64,000 nt of DNA from Bin5 sp965220715 (GTDB taxonomy: Bacteria > Chloroflexota > Anaerolineae > Caldilineales > Caldilineaceae), in the NCBI GenBank assembly GCA_965220715.1, contig OZ244843.1:1798001-1862000 (forward strand). Reading direction: 5' to 3'. Positions 35,450 through 43,404 of the stretch are shown piece by piece (positions within the stretch are counted from its first letter, which is position 1; every line of letters begins with the position of its first letter). The notes under the pieces are model-generated. The model was not told the origin of the DNA, ran no database searches, and saw nothing but the letters and a program-made list of their open reading frames with translations. The position numbers were made by a program, and so were the translations under genes.

Positions 35450-36718
35450 ATGATGCAGTGTAAGCGGTTCTGGTCAATAGCGATTGCCGTGCTCATCCTG
35501 TTGACCGAGGCCACCGGGTACGCGTCGGCGCAGGCGGCAACGCCCTCCTCGACTGCTACTCCAACCCCGCTTCCATCTCCGCCGCCAACACCCACCGCCG
35601 ATCCCCATGTACAGATTCCGGCAGGGTGGAAGCGAATCGAGGACGATCGGCTGGGCTACTCACTGGCCGTCCCCTTCACATGGCTTACCTTCGACCTGCA
35701 TAGCGGAGCGCTGGACCCCATCGCCGGCCTGCTTGGCGGAAGAACCGCGACGGATTTCCTGCGCGAATTTCTCGACAGCCCGGAAGGCAAGAACCTCGGC
35801 ATCCTCGCAATCGAACCGGACATCACACAACTGTTCGCCAACCCACCCTTCCCGCCGTTCTTGAACGTGTCCACCGCCCCGTGGCCAGCAGACCTGACTG
35901 CTGAGCAGTTGGTCGGCTTCATCCAAAACTCCGCCGAGAATATAGCGGATGTACAGCTGCACAGCGTAATGACCGGCGCGGTCAGCGGCATGCCGGCGCT
36001 TCGGGTGGTCGTCACCGCCAACTTGAGCGGCATGGGTCTTGACATCGCCCCCTATGTCGTTGTAACCGTTCTGCGTGTAAATCAGACGGCCTATATTCTG
36101 ACAGTTGCAACCCGCGTGCAAACGGCCGCGGCCAAGCAACAGTTAATCGAGCAAATTGTCGGGACGTTCCGCCCCACCATTCAGGCGCAAACGGAAGCGC
36201 TGCCAACCGCGTTGCCCACGCCGGCCTCAGAAGCGGCAAGTATTGTCAATCCGGGAACCCACCTCGTCGGCATCGACATCGCGCCCGGGGTCTATGTTGG
36301 GCTGCCCCCGGAAGGGGTACTCTGCCCCTGGGAGCGGCTGAACAGCCTCAGGGAAGCTTCCGAGAGTATCATTGCGGTCGACGCACATGCGGGGCTCTTC
36401 TACGTGGAGGTCTTGGAAAGCGACTTAGCCTTAGCGACGACCTGCGAGTTGTCACCGATTGAAGACGTACCGGCACGCGCCGAATTTCTGAGTGCCGTTC
36501 CTGCCGGCATGTACATAGTGGGCAGAGACATCACCCCCGGTCTCTACAAGGGGGATGCGCCAACCGGTTCCTCCTGCACCTGGAAACGACTTAATGGCTT
36601 GACGGGCGATCTTGCCAGTGTCACGTCAAGCGGGACGCCCGCAGAACAATACTTCGTCGTTGTCATCGCTTCTGACCAAGCTGTTCAATTTGGCTGTCCC
36701 GTTGAGAGGGTGGAGTAG
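35450..36718 (+). CDS. exported protein with PsbP/DUF1795-like domain and two PGxY cysteine repeats
   Basis: 422 aa; ATG with GAGGAG nine bases upstream. Signal peptide 1-28 (IAIAVLILLTEATGYASAQA), a Pro/Thr-rich linker to about 55, then a domain (about 55-242) beginning IPAGWKRIEDDRLGYSLAVPFTW and ending IVGTFRP, which resembles PsbP/DUF1795-type lipid- or cell-surface domains. Two repeats follow (about 267-333 and 350-418): PGTHLVGIDIAPGVYVG and PAGMYIVGRDITPGLYKG, each with CxWxRLN in the middle and a second cysteine 35-40 residues later, likely a disulfide. The same repeat ends the 868 aa protein of this island. Extracellular or wall-facing; ligand unknown. Confidence 0.8.
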   Translation: MMQCKRFWSIAIAVLILLTEATGYASAQAATPSSTATPTPLPSPPPTPTADPHVQIPAGWKRIEDDRLGYSLAVPFTWLTFDLHSGALDPIAGLLGGRTATDFLREFLDSPEGKNLGILAIEPDITQLFANPPFPPFLNVSTAPWPADLTAEQLVGFIQNSAENIADVQLHSVMTGAVSGMPALRVVVTANLSGMGLDIAPYVVVTVLRVNQTAYILTVATRVQTAAAKQQLIEQIVGTFRPTIQAQTEALPTALPTPASEAASIVNPGTHLVGIDIAPGVYVGLPPEGVLCPWERLNSLREASESIIAVDAHAGLFYVEVLESDLALATTCELSPIEDVPARAEFLSAVPAGMYIVGRDITPGLYKGDAPTGSSCTWKRLNGLTGDLASVTSSGTPAEQYFVVVIASDQAVQFGCPVERVE

Positions 36719-36792
36719 CTGGATCAATCTGAAACTGAAGATGTGACTCAAATGTCAGTACCTCTTTCAATCTGCATCACATGGAGCGAAGA

Positions 36793-38076
36793 ATGAATGA
36801 CCATTTCTTAACGAGACGCAATTTTCTCAAATCATCTGCAGCGGCCGGAATTGCGTTGACTTTGGCGAGTTCTCCCTGGCCTCCTACCACGCTAGTCCAT
36901 GCGCAACAGTCCGCCCTAATTCCGGTGCCGAAGGGCTTGGAGGTCTTGAAACTACCTGCAGTGCAGAGTCACATGGCAGATGGCAAAGGTTCGCTGTGGG
37001 TATCCGGCCGGTTTCTGAATTCATTTCGCAACAATCTGCTCTTTGAGAACCTGCCTACCAGTCTGAAGACCAAGTACCACTACGCGGGCGCCGAATACAA
37101 GAGCTTTCCCGCGGCACGAGGTCTTTGGGAGAGTGTTCCCGCGCCGGTGAGAGCTGCCGGGCCAGAGGCCGTGTGGAAGTTCCACAAAGGGAAGGACTGG
37201 TCTCACATCGTGCCCCGCGCAGTGGGGGGACCGGCGACAGCCGACAACGGCGTCTGGTGGAGCTCTATAAAGAATAAGAGGTTGGGACCAAGCGAAATGA
37301 GCGCGGCGGATTTGGCAGATGCCAGAGCTATCCTGCGGTCTGATGCGATTCGCTCCACCGTAAGACTAACGTTGAATGGAATGGTGAAGGGGGCAATTAT
37401 TGGGGTTGTTGCGGGCGCTTTGCTAGCCTGTTTGGAGTGCGGCCTGGAGTATGCGGAGGGAAACATCACCTGGGATCTGATGGTGAATAAGGTTGTGAAG
37501 GCAAGTATATTTGCCGGTCTGGGGGGTCTAATCATAGCAGGCTTGATAATTGGAATTTCGCTGTTGTTTCCCTTCCTGATTCCTATTTTTGCGCCCCTGA
37601 TGTTCGCCCTCCAGATTGTTTCTCTCTTATTCCTGGGGCGGCATCTCTTCAAACTGGCGCAGGGATGGTGGGAAGTCTTAGACGGTGCAGGAAAGTTGGC
37701 CGATTTCGTTGACATTCTGGGAGATGCCCAGAGCGTCATGCAGAATGTCTTCGGGGAACTACAGGCAGAAGGCGCGGGCGCCGTCATTGGCTGGCTGGAA
37801 GCGTTGGCTGAACGAGTAGGCGCAGACCAAGTGTGGGAGTGGATTGCTTCCCGCACACAGTTTGCAATGGAAAAAGCAGGCGAATTGACTAATTCCCTTT
37901 CCGACTGGGACAGCTTTAGGTCGCTTGATACAGGCGCGATCGGCGAGGCTGTAGCTCGTGTGGTCGCGACTGAATTTGAGGAGGCGCTCTCAACAACCGA
38001 GGGGATGTTGGAGAGCATCAACGACTACCGCGAAAATGCGCATCGTGAGCAGCCCATTTCGGCTCCTGCTGTTTAG
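36793..38076 (+). CDS. Tat-exported HNH-like motif membrane protein, paralogue 2
   Basis: 427 aa from ATG 36793, preceded by GGAGCGA. N-terminal twin-arginine signal LTRRNFLKSSAAAGIALTLA (6-25) with a likely cut after VHA (residue 37). Residues 67-300 match paralogue 1: RGLWESVPAPVRAAGPEAVW, then WSHIVPRAVGGPATADNGVWW and IKNKRLGPSEMS; H138, N152 and N161 have the same H-x13-N-x8-N spacing. Hydrophobic helices at about 198-214, 238-258 and 259-282, with FPFLIPIFAP. The tail (300-427) is helical and not shared with paralogue 1. If the signal is used, the H-N-N part lies outside the membrane. Possible membrane-anchored nuclease or pore-forming toxin; neither is proven. Confidence 0.78.
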   Translation: MNDHFLTRRNFLKSSAAAGIALTLASSPWPPTTLVHAQQSALIPVPKGLEVLKLPAVQSHMADGKGSLWVSGRFLNSFRNNLLFENLPTSLKTKYHYAGAEYKSFPAARGLWESVPAPVRAAGPEAVWKFHKGKDWSHIVPRAVGGPATADNGVWWSSIKNKRLGPSEMSAADLADARAILRSDAIRSTVRLTLNGMVKGAIIGVVAGALLACLECGLEYAEGNITWDLMVNKVVKASIFAGLGGLIIAGLIIGISLLFPFLIPIFAPLMFALQIVSLLFLGRHLFKLAQGWWEVLDGAGKLADFVDILGDAQSVMQNVFGELQAEGAGAVIGWLEALAERVGADQVWEWIASRTQFAMEKAGELTNSLSDWDSFRSLDTGAIGEAVARVVATEFEEALSTTEGMLESINDYRENAHREQPISAPAV

Positions 38077-38135
38077 CAACAACAGAGGAAACTGTAGAAA
38101 CTGTTCATCACCGCAATGGATGAGGAGAGTTAACA

Positions 38136-40742
38136 ATGCTTGGCAGCCGGGTCGGGAGCATTACTCTTGCAATATTATTTTCCCTGGTTATTCCGACCTC
38201 TAATTTGTCGGCGCATGTCGAGCCGCGGGCGGACTCACAGACAGGCGAAACGGTCGCGGAAGAGTTAGTAACTTTTCGCATTCGTATCCAGAACATCGCC
38301 CCTGAGAGTGAAACGCCAACTCTCTTTGCACCGGGGGCTTGGGTTCTGCATAGTGAAGCCAACCCTCTCTTCACGAACGGTGAAGCGGATCGAGGCGAGG
38401 GGTTGGAAATATTGGCCGAGGATGGCGACCCAACAATGCTGGCCGCTTCGCTGCGCGCGCAGGGCTTTCAAGCTGGAGTCTTCGAAAGACCGGTCTGTGC
38501 TGATACTTCCAGGCCGTTGAGGTCTCTCGAATATTACGAGTTCGAAGTTGCCGCCTCACCTGAAACGCCCTACCTTTCCTTTGCCACTATGCTCGTGCAA
38601 TCCAACGACTTGTTCGTGGCGCCTACAGGAAGCGGCATTCCTCTGTTCGACGACGACGATAAGCCCATTGGTAGGCAGTTTGTAACCAACAGGCTGAAAA
38701 TGTGGGACGCGGGCACAGAGGCCAATGAAGTGCCAGGGGAAGGCGCATATCAGGCTCCCCGTCAGTCGAACACCAACACCGGTCCCAAGGATGAAGATAC
38801 GACGGTTCGTCCGGCTGATGACGGCTTCATTTACTCTACAGTCGCCGAATCTGTCAGAGTCTACATCGCGCAGGTTCCGATGTTCGAACGTAACAAAGGC
38901 GGACCGCCAATCCCGTCGCCTGATTTCTCAATAGGAGATGAATTCCAAGTGGGAAACGTAAAATGGCGTGTGCTTTCTGCGGAGGATCTAGGCCACGAAA
39001 TCAAGACCCAAAACGACCGGCAGACAACAAGCGAACGTTTCATCAGAGTGCGGTTTCAGTTCCTGAATGTGGGCAGTGATCCACTGGAATTTGAAGCCGT
39101 TAAGGATTTGCTTTTGTTGGATAGCGAGGGCCGTGATTATGTACATTATCGAGTTCCGGGATTGATAAGTAAAGAATATCCCAAGGATTTTATCGGGGAC
39201 GACGAAGAGTGTTTCGGCCGTAGATGGCTAGGGATATGGCGCCCATTCATCCTCAAGCCAAACACTTTGAAAACCTGCGCAACGATAATCGAAGTTAATG
39301 TAGATGCGACAGATCTGTTGGTCCTATTGAGTGGACTTCAACCACAAGGAAACGCTGTCCAAAAGTCGGTCACATTGGATATTCCGTCGACTCCTCGCAA
39401 AGCTGTTGGCAAAGTGTTGCAGGTCGGTGACGTGCGCTGGCAGGTTCTTTCTGCTGAAGACCACGGCCATGTAGTCGAAGCCAATGGAAGCAAGGAAAAA
39501 ACAAGAGAACGCTTCATAGAAGTGCGTTTTCAGATCACCAATAAGGGGAGTTCAGACTTGGACTTTCCAGGGGCTGTGCTGCGTGACAGACAGGGACGTG
39601 AGTACGAGCGGAAGTTGCTGGACGTCGTTTCTGAAGATGAAAAATGTGTAGGAGGTCTCTTCGAATGGTATGTCCTCAAACCGAACGCCATTACGACATG
39701 CACGAGCATCTATGAAGTTCCCAACGATTCCACGGGAATCATTCTTGTCGCAGACGACCTTCAAGGAACCGACGCTAGTACTGAAATCGTTTCCCTAGCT
39801 CTGTCTGAATTGCAACCTGCTCGGTTTTTCTTTGTCGACGAAGATGTAGAAGTTGGAGACATGTGCTGGCGAGTCTTGTCCGTGGAAGAGCTAGGTCAGG
39901 AACTGAGCAATGATGAAGGGGATACCGCGACCACAGAAGGACGATTCATGAAGGTGAAGTTCCGGTTGCTGAATCTGGGGACTGAAACACTCGGCTATGA
40001 TGGTGTGATACTGGAGGATAGTGACGGCCGAAAGTACAGTCACTTTGGTGAGAGATTGGAATTCATCGATGACGAGCAGAAGTGTCCTCCCTCCCTAATC
40101 CCTCCGCGCACTTATCCGCTGAAGCCCAACACGCCTACAATATGCACCGCTATTCATGAAGTCGCGAAAGACTCAGAACAATTCGCCCTATGGGCAAGCG
40201 ATCTCGAAGGATATGAGACCGCTGTAATCGTTTTCATCAGCGTTGCGTCGGCTGCCCCTCCACAACCCGTCCTTCCTGGTACGTACAAAGTAGGTGAAGA
40301 GATCGCTCCAGGAGTGTACCGAGGAAAAGCAGAGGAGGATCCATTCTGCAAATGGGCGCGACTGAACGACCTGAATGAAGATCCCGAAAGTGTCACTGCC
40401 ATGGGGCTGCGAGAAGGGCAATTTTACGTGGAAGTGCAGGCCAGCGACGTAGGCTTTACGACAGAATGCCCACTCGTACCTATTGGAAATCTCAAACCGC
40501 GAGACCCACAATCGGCCGAGATTCCCCCGGGCATGTACATCGTAGGTCTGGACATTGGTCCTGGAACTTACGAAGGAAAGCCAGATGAAGAACTGTTTTG
40601 CTTCTGGCAGCGGCTGAACAATTTCAAAGAAGATGATGAGAGTACAATTGAATGGGATATCCCCGGCGAAGAGTACGTTGTTGAGGTATCCCCATCCGAC
40701 TACGCTGTCGAATTTGCCTGCCCCGTCCAAAAGGTAGAATAA
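38136..40742 (+). CDS. large exported protein: spondin-like domain, three two-cysteine repeats, two PGxY repeats
   Basis: 868 aa; ATG with GAGGAGAG upstream. Signal peptide about 1-27. Residues 45-245 match the Spondin_N pattern: FRIRIQNIAP, LFAPGAWVLH, LEILAEDGDP, SFATMLVQSNDLFVAP and MWDAGTEANEVPGEGAYQAPRQ. Three repeats follow (about 265-416, 425-556, 567-703), each starting xVGDVxWxVLSAEDxGH, with a RFIxVRFQxxN strand, a D-x-x-GR turn and a conserved cysteine pair (C359/C381, C504/C522, C650/C670) flanking LKPNxxxxC; they resemble DUF4352/TRF2-like immunoglobulin-like domains. Residues 713-781 and 797-865 are two PGxY repeats as in the 422 aa neighbour. Lower GC than surroundings. Probably a cell-surface adhesion or binding protein. 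Confidence 0.82.
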   Translation: MLGSRVGSITLAILFSLVIPTSNLSAHVEPRADSQTGETVAEELVTFRIRIQNIAPESETPTLFAPGAWVLHSEANPLFTNGEADRGEGLEILAEDGDPTMLAASLRAQGFQAGVFERPVCADTSRPLRSLEYYEFEVAASPETPYLSFATMLVQSNDLFVAPTGSGIPLFDDDDKPIGRQFVTNRLKMWDAGTEANEVPGEGAYQAPRQSNTNTGPKDEDTTVRPADDGFIYSTVAESVRVYIAQVPMFERNKGGPPIPSPDFSIGDEFQVGNVKWRVLSAEDLGHEIKTQNDRQTTSERFIRVRFQFLNVGSDPLEFEAVKDLLLLDSEGRDYVHYRVPGLISKEYPKDFIGDDEECFGRRWLGIWRPFILKPNTLKTCATIIEVNVDATDLLVLLSGLQPQGNAVQKSVTLDIPSTPRKAVGKVLQVGDVRWQVLSAEDHGHVVEANGSKEKTRERFIEVRFQITNKGSSDLDFPGAVLRDRQGREYERKLLDVVSEDEKCVGGLFEWYVLKPNAITTCTSIYEVPNDSTGIILVADDLQGTDASTEIVSLALSELQPARFFFVDEDVEVGDMCWRVLSVEELGQELSNDEGDTATTEGRFMKVKFRLLNLGTETLGYDGVILEDSDGRKYSHFGERLEFIDDEQKCPPSLIPPRTYPLKPNTPTICTAIHEVAKDSEQFALWASDLEGYETAVIVFISVASAAPPQPVLPGTYKVGEEIAPGVYRGKAEEDPFCKWARLNDLNEDPESVTAMGLREGQFYVEVQASDVGFTTECPLVPIGNLKPRDPQSAEIPPGMYIVGLDIGPGTYEGKPDEELFCFWQRLNNFKEDDESTIEWDIPGEEYVVEVSPSDYAVEFACPVQKVE

Positions 40743-40824
40743 CTCTAACTATCCAAAATACCGGCAACTGCCTACGTCATTGGGGCGACCTACCCTACGC
40801 CCACAACACTGAGGAGTTCCTTAC

Positions 40825-41784
40825 ATGCTCTACTCAAACATTCCCGGCATCGAAATACCCGTCTCCCGCCTGGTGCTGGGAACAATGTGGATCAACACCC
40901 GTAATCCCGACGACGCCTTCCCCGTGCTGGACGCCTTCCTCGCGGCCGGCGGCAACTGCATCGACACCGCCCACGGCTACGGCGGCGGCGACAGTGAACG
41001 CGCCATCGGCCAGTGGATCCACGAGCGCGGCGTGCGCGACAAGGTCGTTATCCTCGGCAAGGGCGCGCACCACAGCCAGGACCGCAAACGGGTCACGCCC
41101 TTCGATATCCAGTCCGACCTCCACGACAGCCTGGCGCGCTTCAAAGTCGACAGTATCGACCTGTATGTGCTGCATCGCGACGACCCCGATAAGCCGGTCG
41201 GCCCAATTGTAGAGACTCTCAACGCAGCAAAGGAGGCCGGCCAGATCCACGCCTACGGCGGCTCTAACTGGAGCGCCGAACGCCTTCAAGAGGCCAACGA
41301 ATACGCCGCCGCGCACGGGCTGACCCCCTTCGTCGCCAGCAGCCCCCAGTTTAGCCTGGCCGTACAGATAGAGCCGCCCTGGCGAGACTGCGTCAGCCTG
41401 GGCGGGCCCGCAGGGGAGGACGCGCGCGCCTGGTGCCGCGAGAACGGCGTCACCCTCTTCGTCTGGTCCAGCATGGCCGGCGGCTTCTTCAGCGGCCGCT
41501 TCCGTCGCGACAACCTCGACTCCTTTTCCGAGTCGTATGATCAGCTCGCCGTCAAGGTCTACTGCAACGAGGAGAACTTCCAGCGCCACGACCGCGTGCA
41601 GGAACTGGCCGCCAGCAAGGGCGTATCCGTCCCGCACATCGCCTTGGCCTATGTCTACAACCAAACCGATGGCATCCACGCGCTGTCAGGGGCGCGTACT
41701 ACCGAAGAAGTACAAATAAACGTCGAGGCATCCGAGATCAAACTGACCGAGGAAGAGATCGCCTACTTGGAGTTGAAGAGTTGA
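40825..41784 (+). CDS. aldo/keto reductase
   Basis: 319 aa, full TIM-barrel AKR. Catalytic tetrad pieces: IDTAHGYGGGDSERAIG (Asp and Tyr, about 47-63), VVILGKGAHH (Lys, about 75) and LYVLHRDDP (His near 116). NADPH site: GVTLFVWSSMAGGFFSGR and the C-terminal ALSGARTTEEVQINV. Reduces an aldehyde or ketone, or oxidises an alcohol. GAGGAGTTCC lies just before the ATG. It resumes the sugar-acid type of gene content after the four-gene island, as if the island had been inserted after the TIM-barrel gene. Confidence 0.92.
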   Translation: MLYSNIPGIEIPVSRLVLGTMWINTRNPDDAFPVLDAFLAAGGNCIDTAHGYGGGDSERAIGQWIHERGVRDKVVILGKGAHHSQDRKRVTPFDIQSDLHDSLARFKVDSIDLYVLHRDDPDKPVGPIVETLNAAKEAGQIHAYGGSNWSAERLQEANEYAAAHGLTPFVASSPQFSLAVQIEPPWRDCVSLGGPAGEDARAWCRENGVTLFVWSSMAGGFFSGRFRRDNLDSFSESYDQLAVKVYCNEENFQRHDRVQELAASKGVSVPHIALAYVYNQTDGIHALSGARTTEEVQINVEASEIKLTEEEIAYLELKS

Positions 41785-42058
41785 GTGTGGGAATGGCAGT
41801 CCCGGTGATTTCAGCCGCTCGAGCATTCCACGCGACGTTGGTCGCTGGGTCCCCAATGCTGAGTCACCTTACTGCATTCTGCCTTCAACAAAGAAAATAC
41901 GAGTGAGCGGAGTACAGTGATTCCATGTAAGTAGCAATTGACAATTTCCCGATGCGAAATGTATTTTATACATACCACTCCAACGATACCATCGTTTGGC
42001 CGACGTCCCCCTTGGTTAGCGACGTCTCTTTTTGACCCTGCAAATTCCCCCTCGCAGT

Positions 42059-42430
42059 CTATTTGCCCTCTCCGTTTGCAGTTTCTACCAGGTTCCGCAA
42101 TGCGGGCAGGAGGTCGGGGATGGCCTCCTGGATTATACCCCAGACGATACTGTCACTGATCGTCAGATAGGAATGGGCCAAGCGATTGCGCGTCCCTATG
42201 ATAGCGTGCCAGGGAATCTCCGAGTGGGCCTGACGTACTTGCCCTGGTATGTGCCTGGCTGCCTCGCCGATCAGTTGCAGGTTACGCATCGTGGCGTCAT
42301 AAGTGAGTCCGTCGGCGATAAACGCTTCCTGGTCCATTCCTTCGGTATAGGCAAGAACCTTTTCGCTGAAATCAATCATGTCCTGGATGTAGAAACGCCA
42401 AGGGCGCAATTCACGGTCGGCCTCAGACAT
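42059..42430 (-). CDS. hepT: HepT-like HEPN RNase toxin (DUF86)
   Basis: 123 aa. HEPN fold with the RX4HXY motif RNRLAHSY near residue 82, the RNase active site whose tyrosine is the AMPylation target of the partner. WRFYIQDMIDFSEKVLAYTEG at the start and NLQLIGEAARHIP in the middle are DUF86 hallmarks. It overlaps the upstream nucleotidyltransferase gene by 8 bases. Confidence 0.93.
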   Translation of the reverse strand: MSEADRELRPWRFYIQDMIDFSEKVLAYTEGMDQEAFIADGLTYDATMRNLQLIGEAARHIPGQVRQAHSEIPWHAIIGTRNRLAHSYLTISDSIVWGIIQEAIPDLLPALRNLVETANGEGK

Positions 42431-42713
42431 CGACAGCCTCCTGCTCTACGAAGGGCTTGATCTCTTCTCTTAACTCCATGTGAGTTGCCATGTCCACGGG
42501 GCGCCCCAGCAGATCTTCCAGGAAAAACTGGGTGTCAAAATACTGCCGCCAGTGTGGGGGCGTATCGAACCGTACCAGAATGTCCACGTCGCTGTCGCTG
42601 GCAGCCTCATCGCGGGCAAAGGATCCGAAGAGAGCGAGTTCAATGACGCCAAAGCGTTGCGCCAGGGTGGGCTTGTGTTCCCTGAGCAGCTTTAGAAGAT
42701 GCTCCCTGTTCAT
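42423..42713 (-). CDS. mntA: MntA-like nucleotidyltransferase antitoxin
   Basis: 96 aa from ATG 42713, with AAGGAGAG upstream; a longer open frame is not used. LALFGSFARDEAASDSDVDILVRFD carries the GSX10DXD motif. MntA neutralises HepT by adding AMP residues to its active-site tyrosine. Antitoxin-toxin order with an overlapping stop is typical of the module. Confidence 0.92.
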   Translation of the reverse strand: MNREHLLKLLREHKPTLAQRFGVIELALFGSFARDEAASDSDVDILVRFDTPPHWRQYFDTQFFLEDLLGRPVDMATHMELREEIKPFVEQEAVDV

Positions 42714-42862
42714 GCCTAACTCTCCTTCCCTGCTCAAGGTCAAAAACAGGCGGTCATACCCACATAGTAAGCTACGTCGGGTGAAATGCCAGCACCGTGA
42801 CCTATCCGAGCGCCCTGCAATCCCAGGGCCGAGGCCGCTTGCCTCTGCAGCGGAAACCAAAA

Positions 42863-42890
42863 GGCGACCCGGTTCTTCAGCCGGATCGCC
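42863..42890 (-). terminator. intrinsic terminator downstream of tmRNA, probably bidirectional
   Basis: GGCGATCCGG, eight-base loop, CCGGGTCGCC on the minus strand followed by TTTTGGTTT; in the plus direction the same hairpin is followed by TCTCTTTTT. It lies 42 bases beyond the tmRNA 3' end. Confidence 0.7.
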
Positions 42891-42931
42891 TCTCTTTTTG
42901 CGACATTATTTCCGCTCGCACTTCGTCGCTC

Positions 42932-43342
42932 TGGTGGAGATGGCGGGAATCGAACCCGCGTCCGCAACATTCGCCCTGAAACGTCTACAAGCATATTTGA
43001 TCTATATGAGTTTTGTCGGCGGTCCTCGGATCAACACGAGGCGCATCGCTGACTAGCCGATTCTCTTAGGCAGCATTATCGGCGTGCCGCTGCCGCAGCT
43101 CACAGTGTATGACGGCGACCACCCAGCCTGCTGGCCCCACTGGGACGGGCCGTGGCCCCTTTTAAAGGGCCAGTGGCTTACCTAGGCTGCCGCAGCCGCA
43201 GAAGCGGCCGGGGTGAAGCCAAAGTTGAAAGCCATGCCTGTGTTTTTGGCATTTGTATTTGTGTGCGCCTTTTTAACGTAGCCGACGCTCTACGGCTTGC
43301 AGTCTCAGGCCTGACAATGCCCCGTCGAAACCGTTCATCCCC
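42932..43342 (-). ncRNA. ssrA: transfer-messenger RNA
   Basis: 411 nt. The ends pair as a tRNA-like acceptor stem: 5' GGGGATG with 3' CATCTCC, then ACCA; CCA is encoded. GAACGGTTTCGACGGGGC follows the 5' end, and the T arm GCGGGTTCGATTCCCGC lies before the 3' end. The mRNA-like part probably resumes at GCG 43266-43268 and stops at TAG 43182-43184, giving a tag of up to 28 residues that begins AHTNTNAKNT and ends FTPAASAAAAA. That is long for a tag but with a normal alanine-rich degron. Pseudoknot-forming GC-rich segments follow. It rescues stalled ribosomes with SmpB. A -35/-10 pair lies just upstream. Confidence 0.95.
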
Positions 43343-43353
43343 ATAACACCCTC

Positions 43354-43382
43354 AATATAACCCACCTCAGAGCCAAAGTCAA
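43354..43382 (-). promoter_or_regulatory. sigma70-type promoter of ssrA
   Basis: Minus strand TTGACT (43377-43382), 17 bases, TATATT (43354-43359), ending 11 bases before the mature tmRNA 5' end. RNase P processing would trim the leader. Confidence 0.6.
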
Positions 43383-43404
43383 TTGCCAGCGCATTTGCGT
43401 ACTG

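Noticed and set aside
42004..42034. Possible intrinsic terminator after the aldo/keto reductase (GACGTC stems then TCTTTTT)
   Set aside because: The stem is only six pairs of a self-complementary sequence with a 13-base loop and lies more than 200 bases from the gene.
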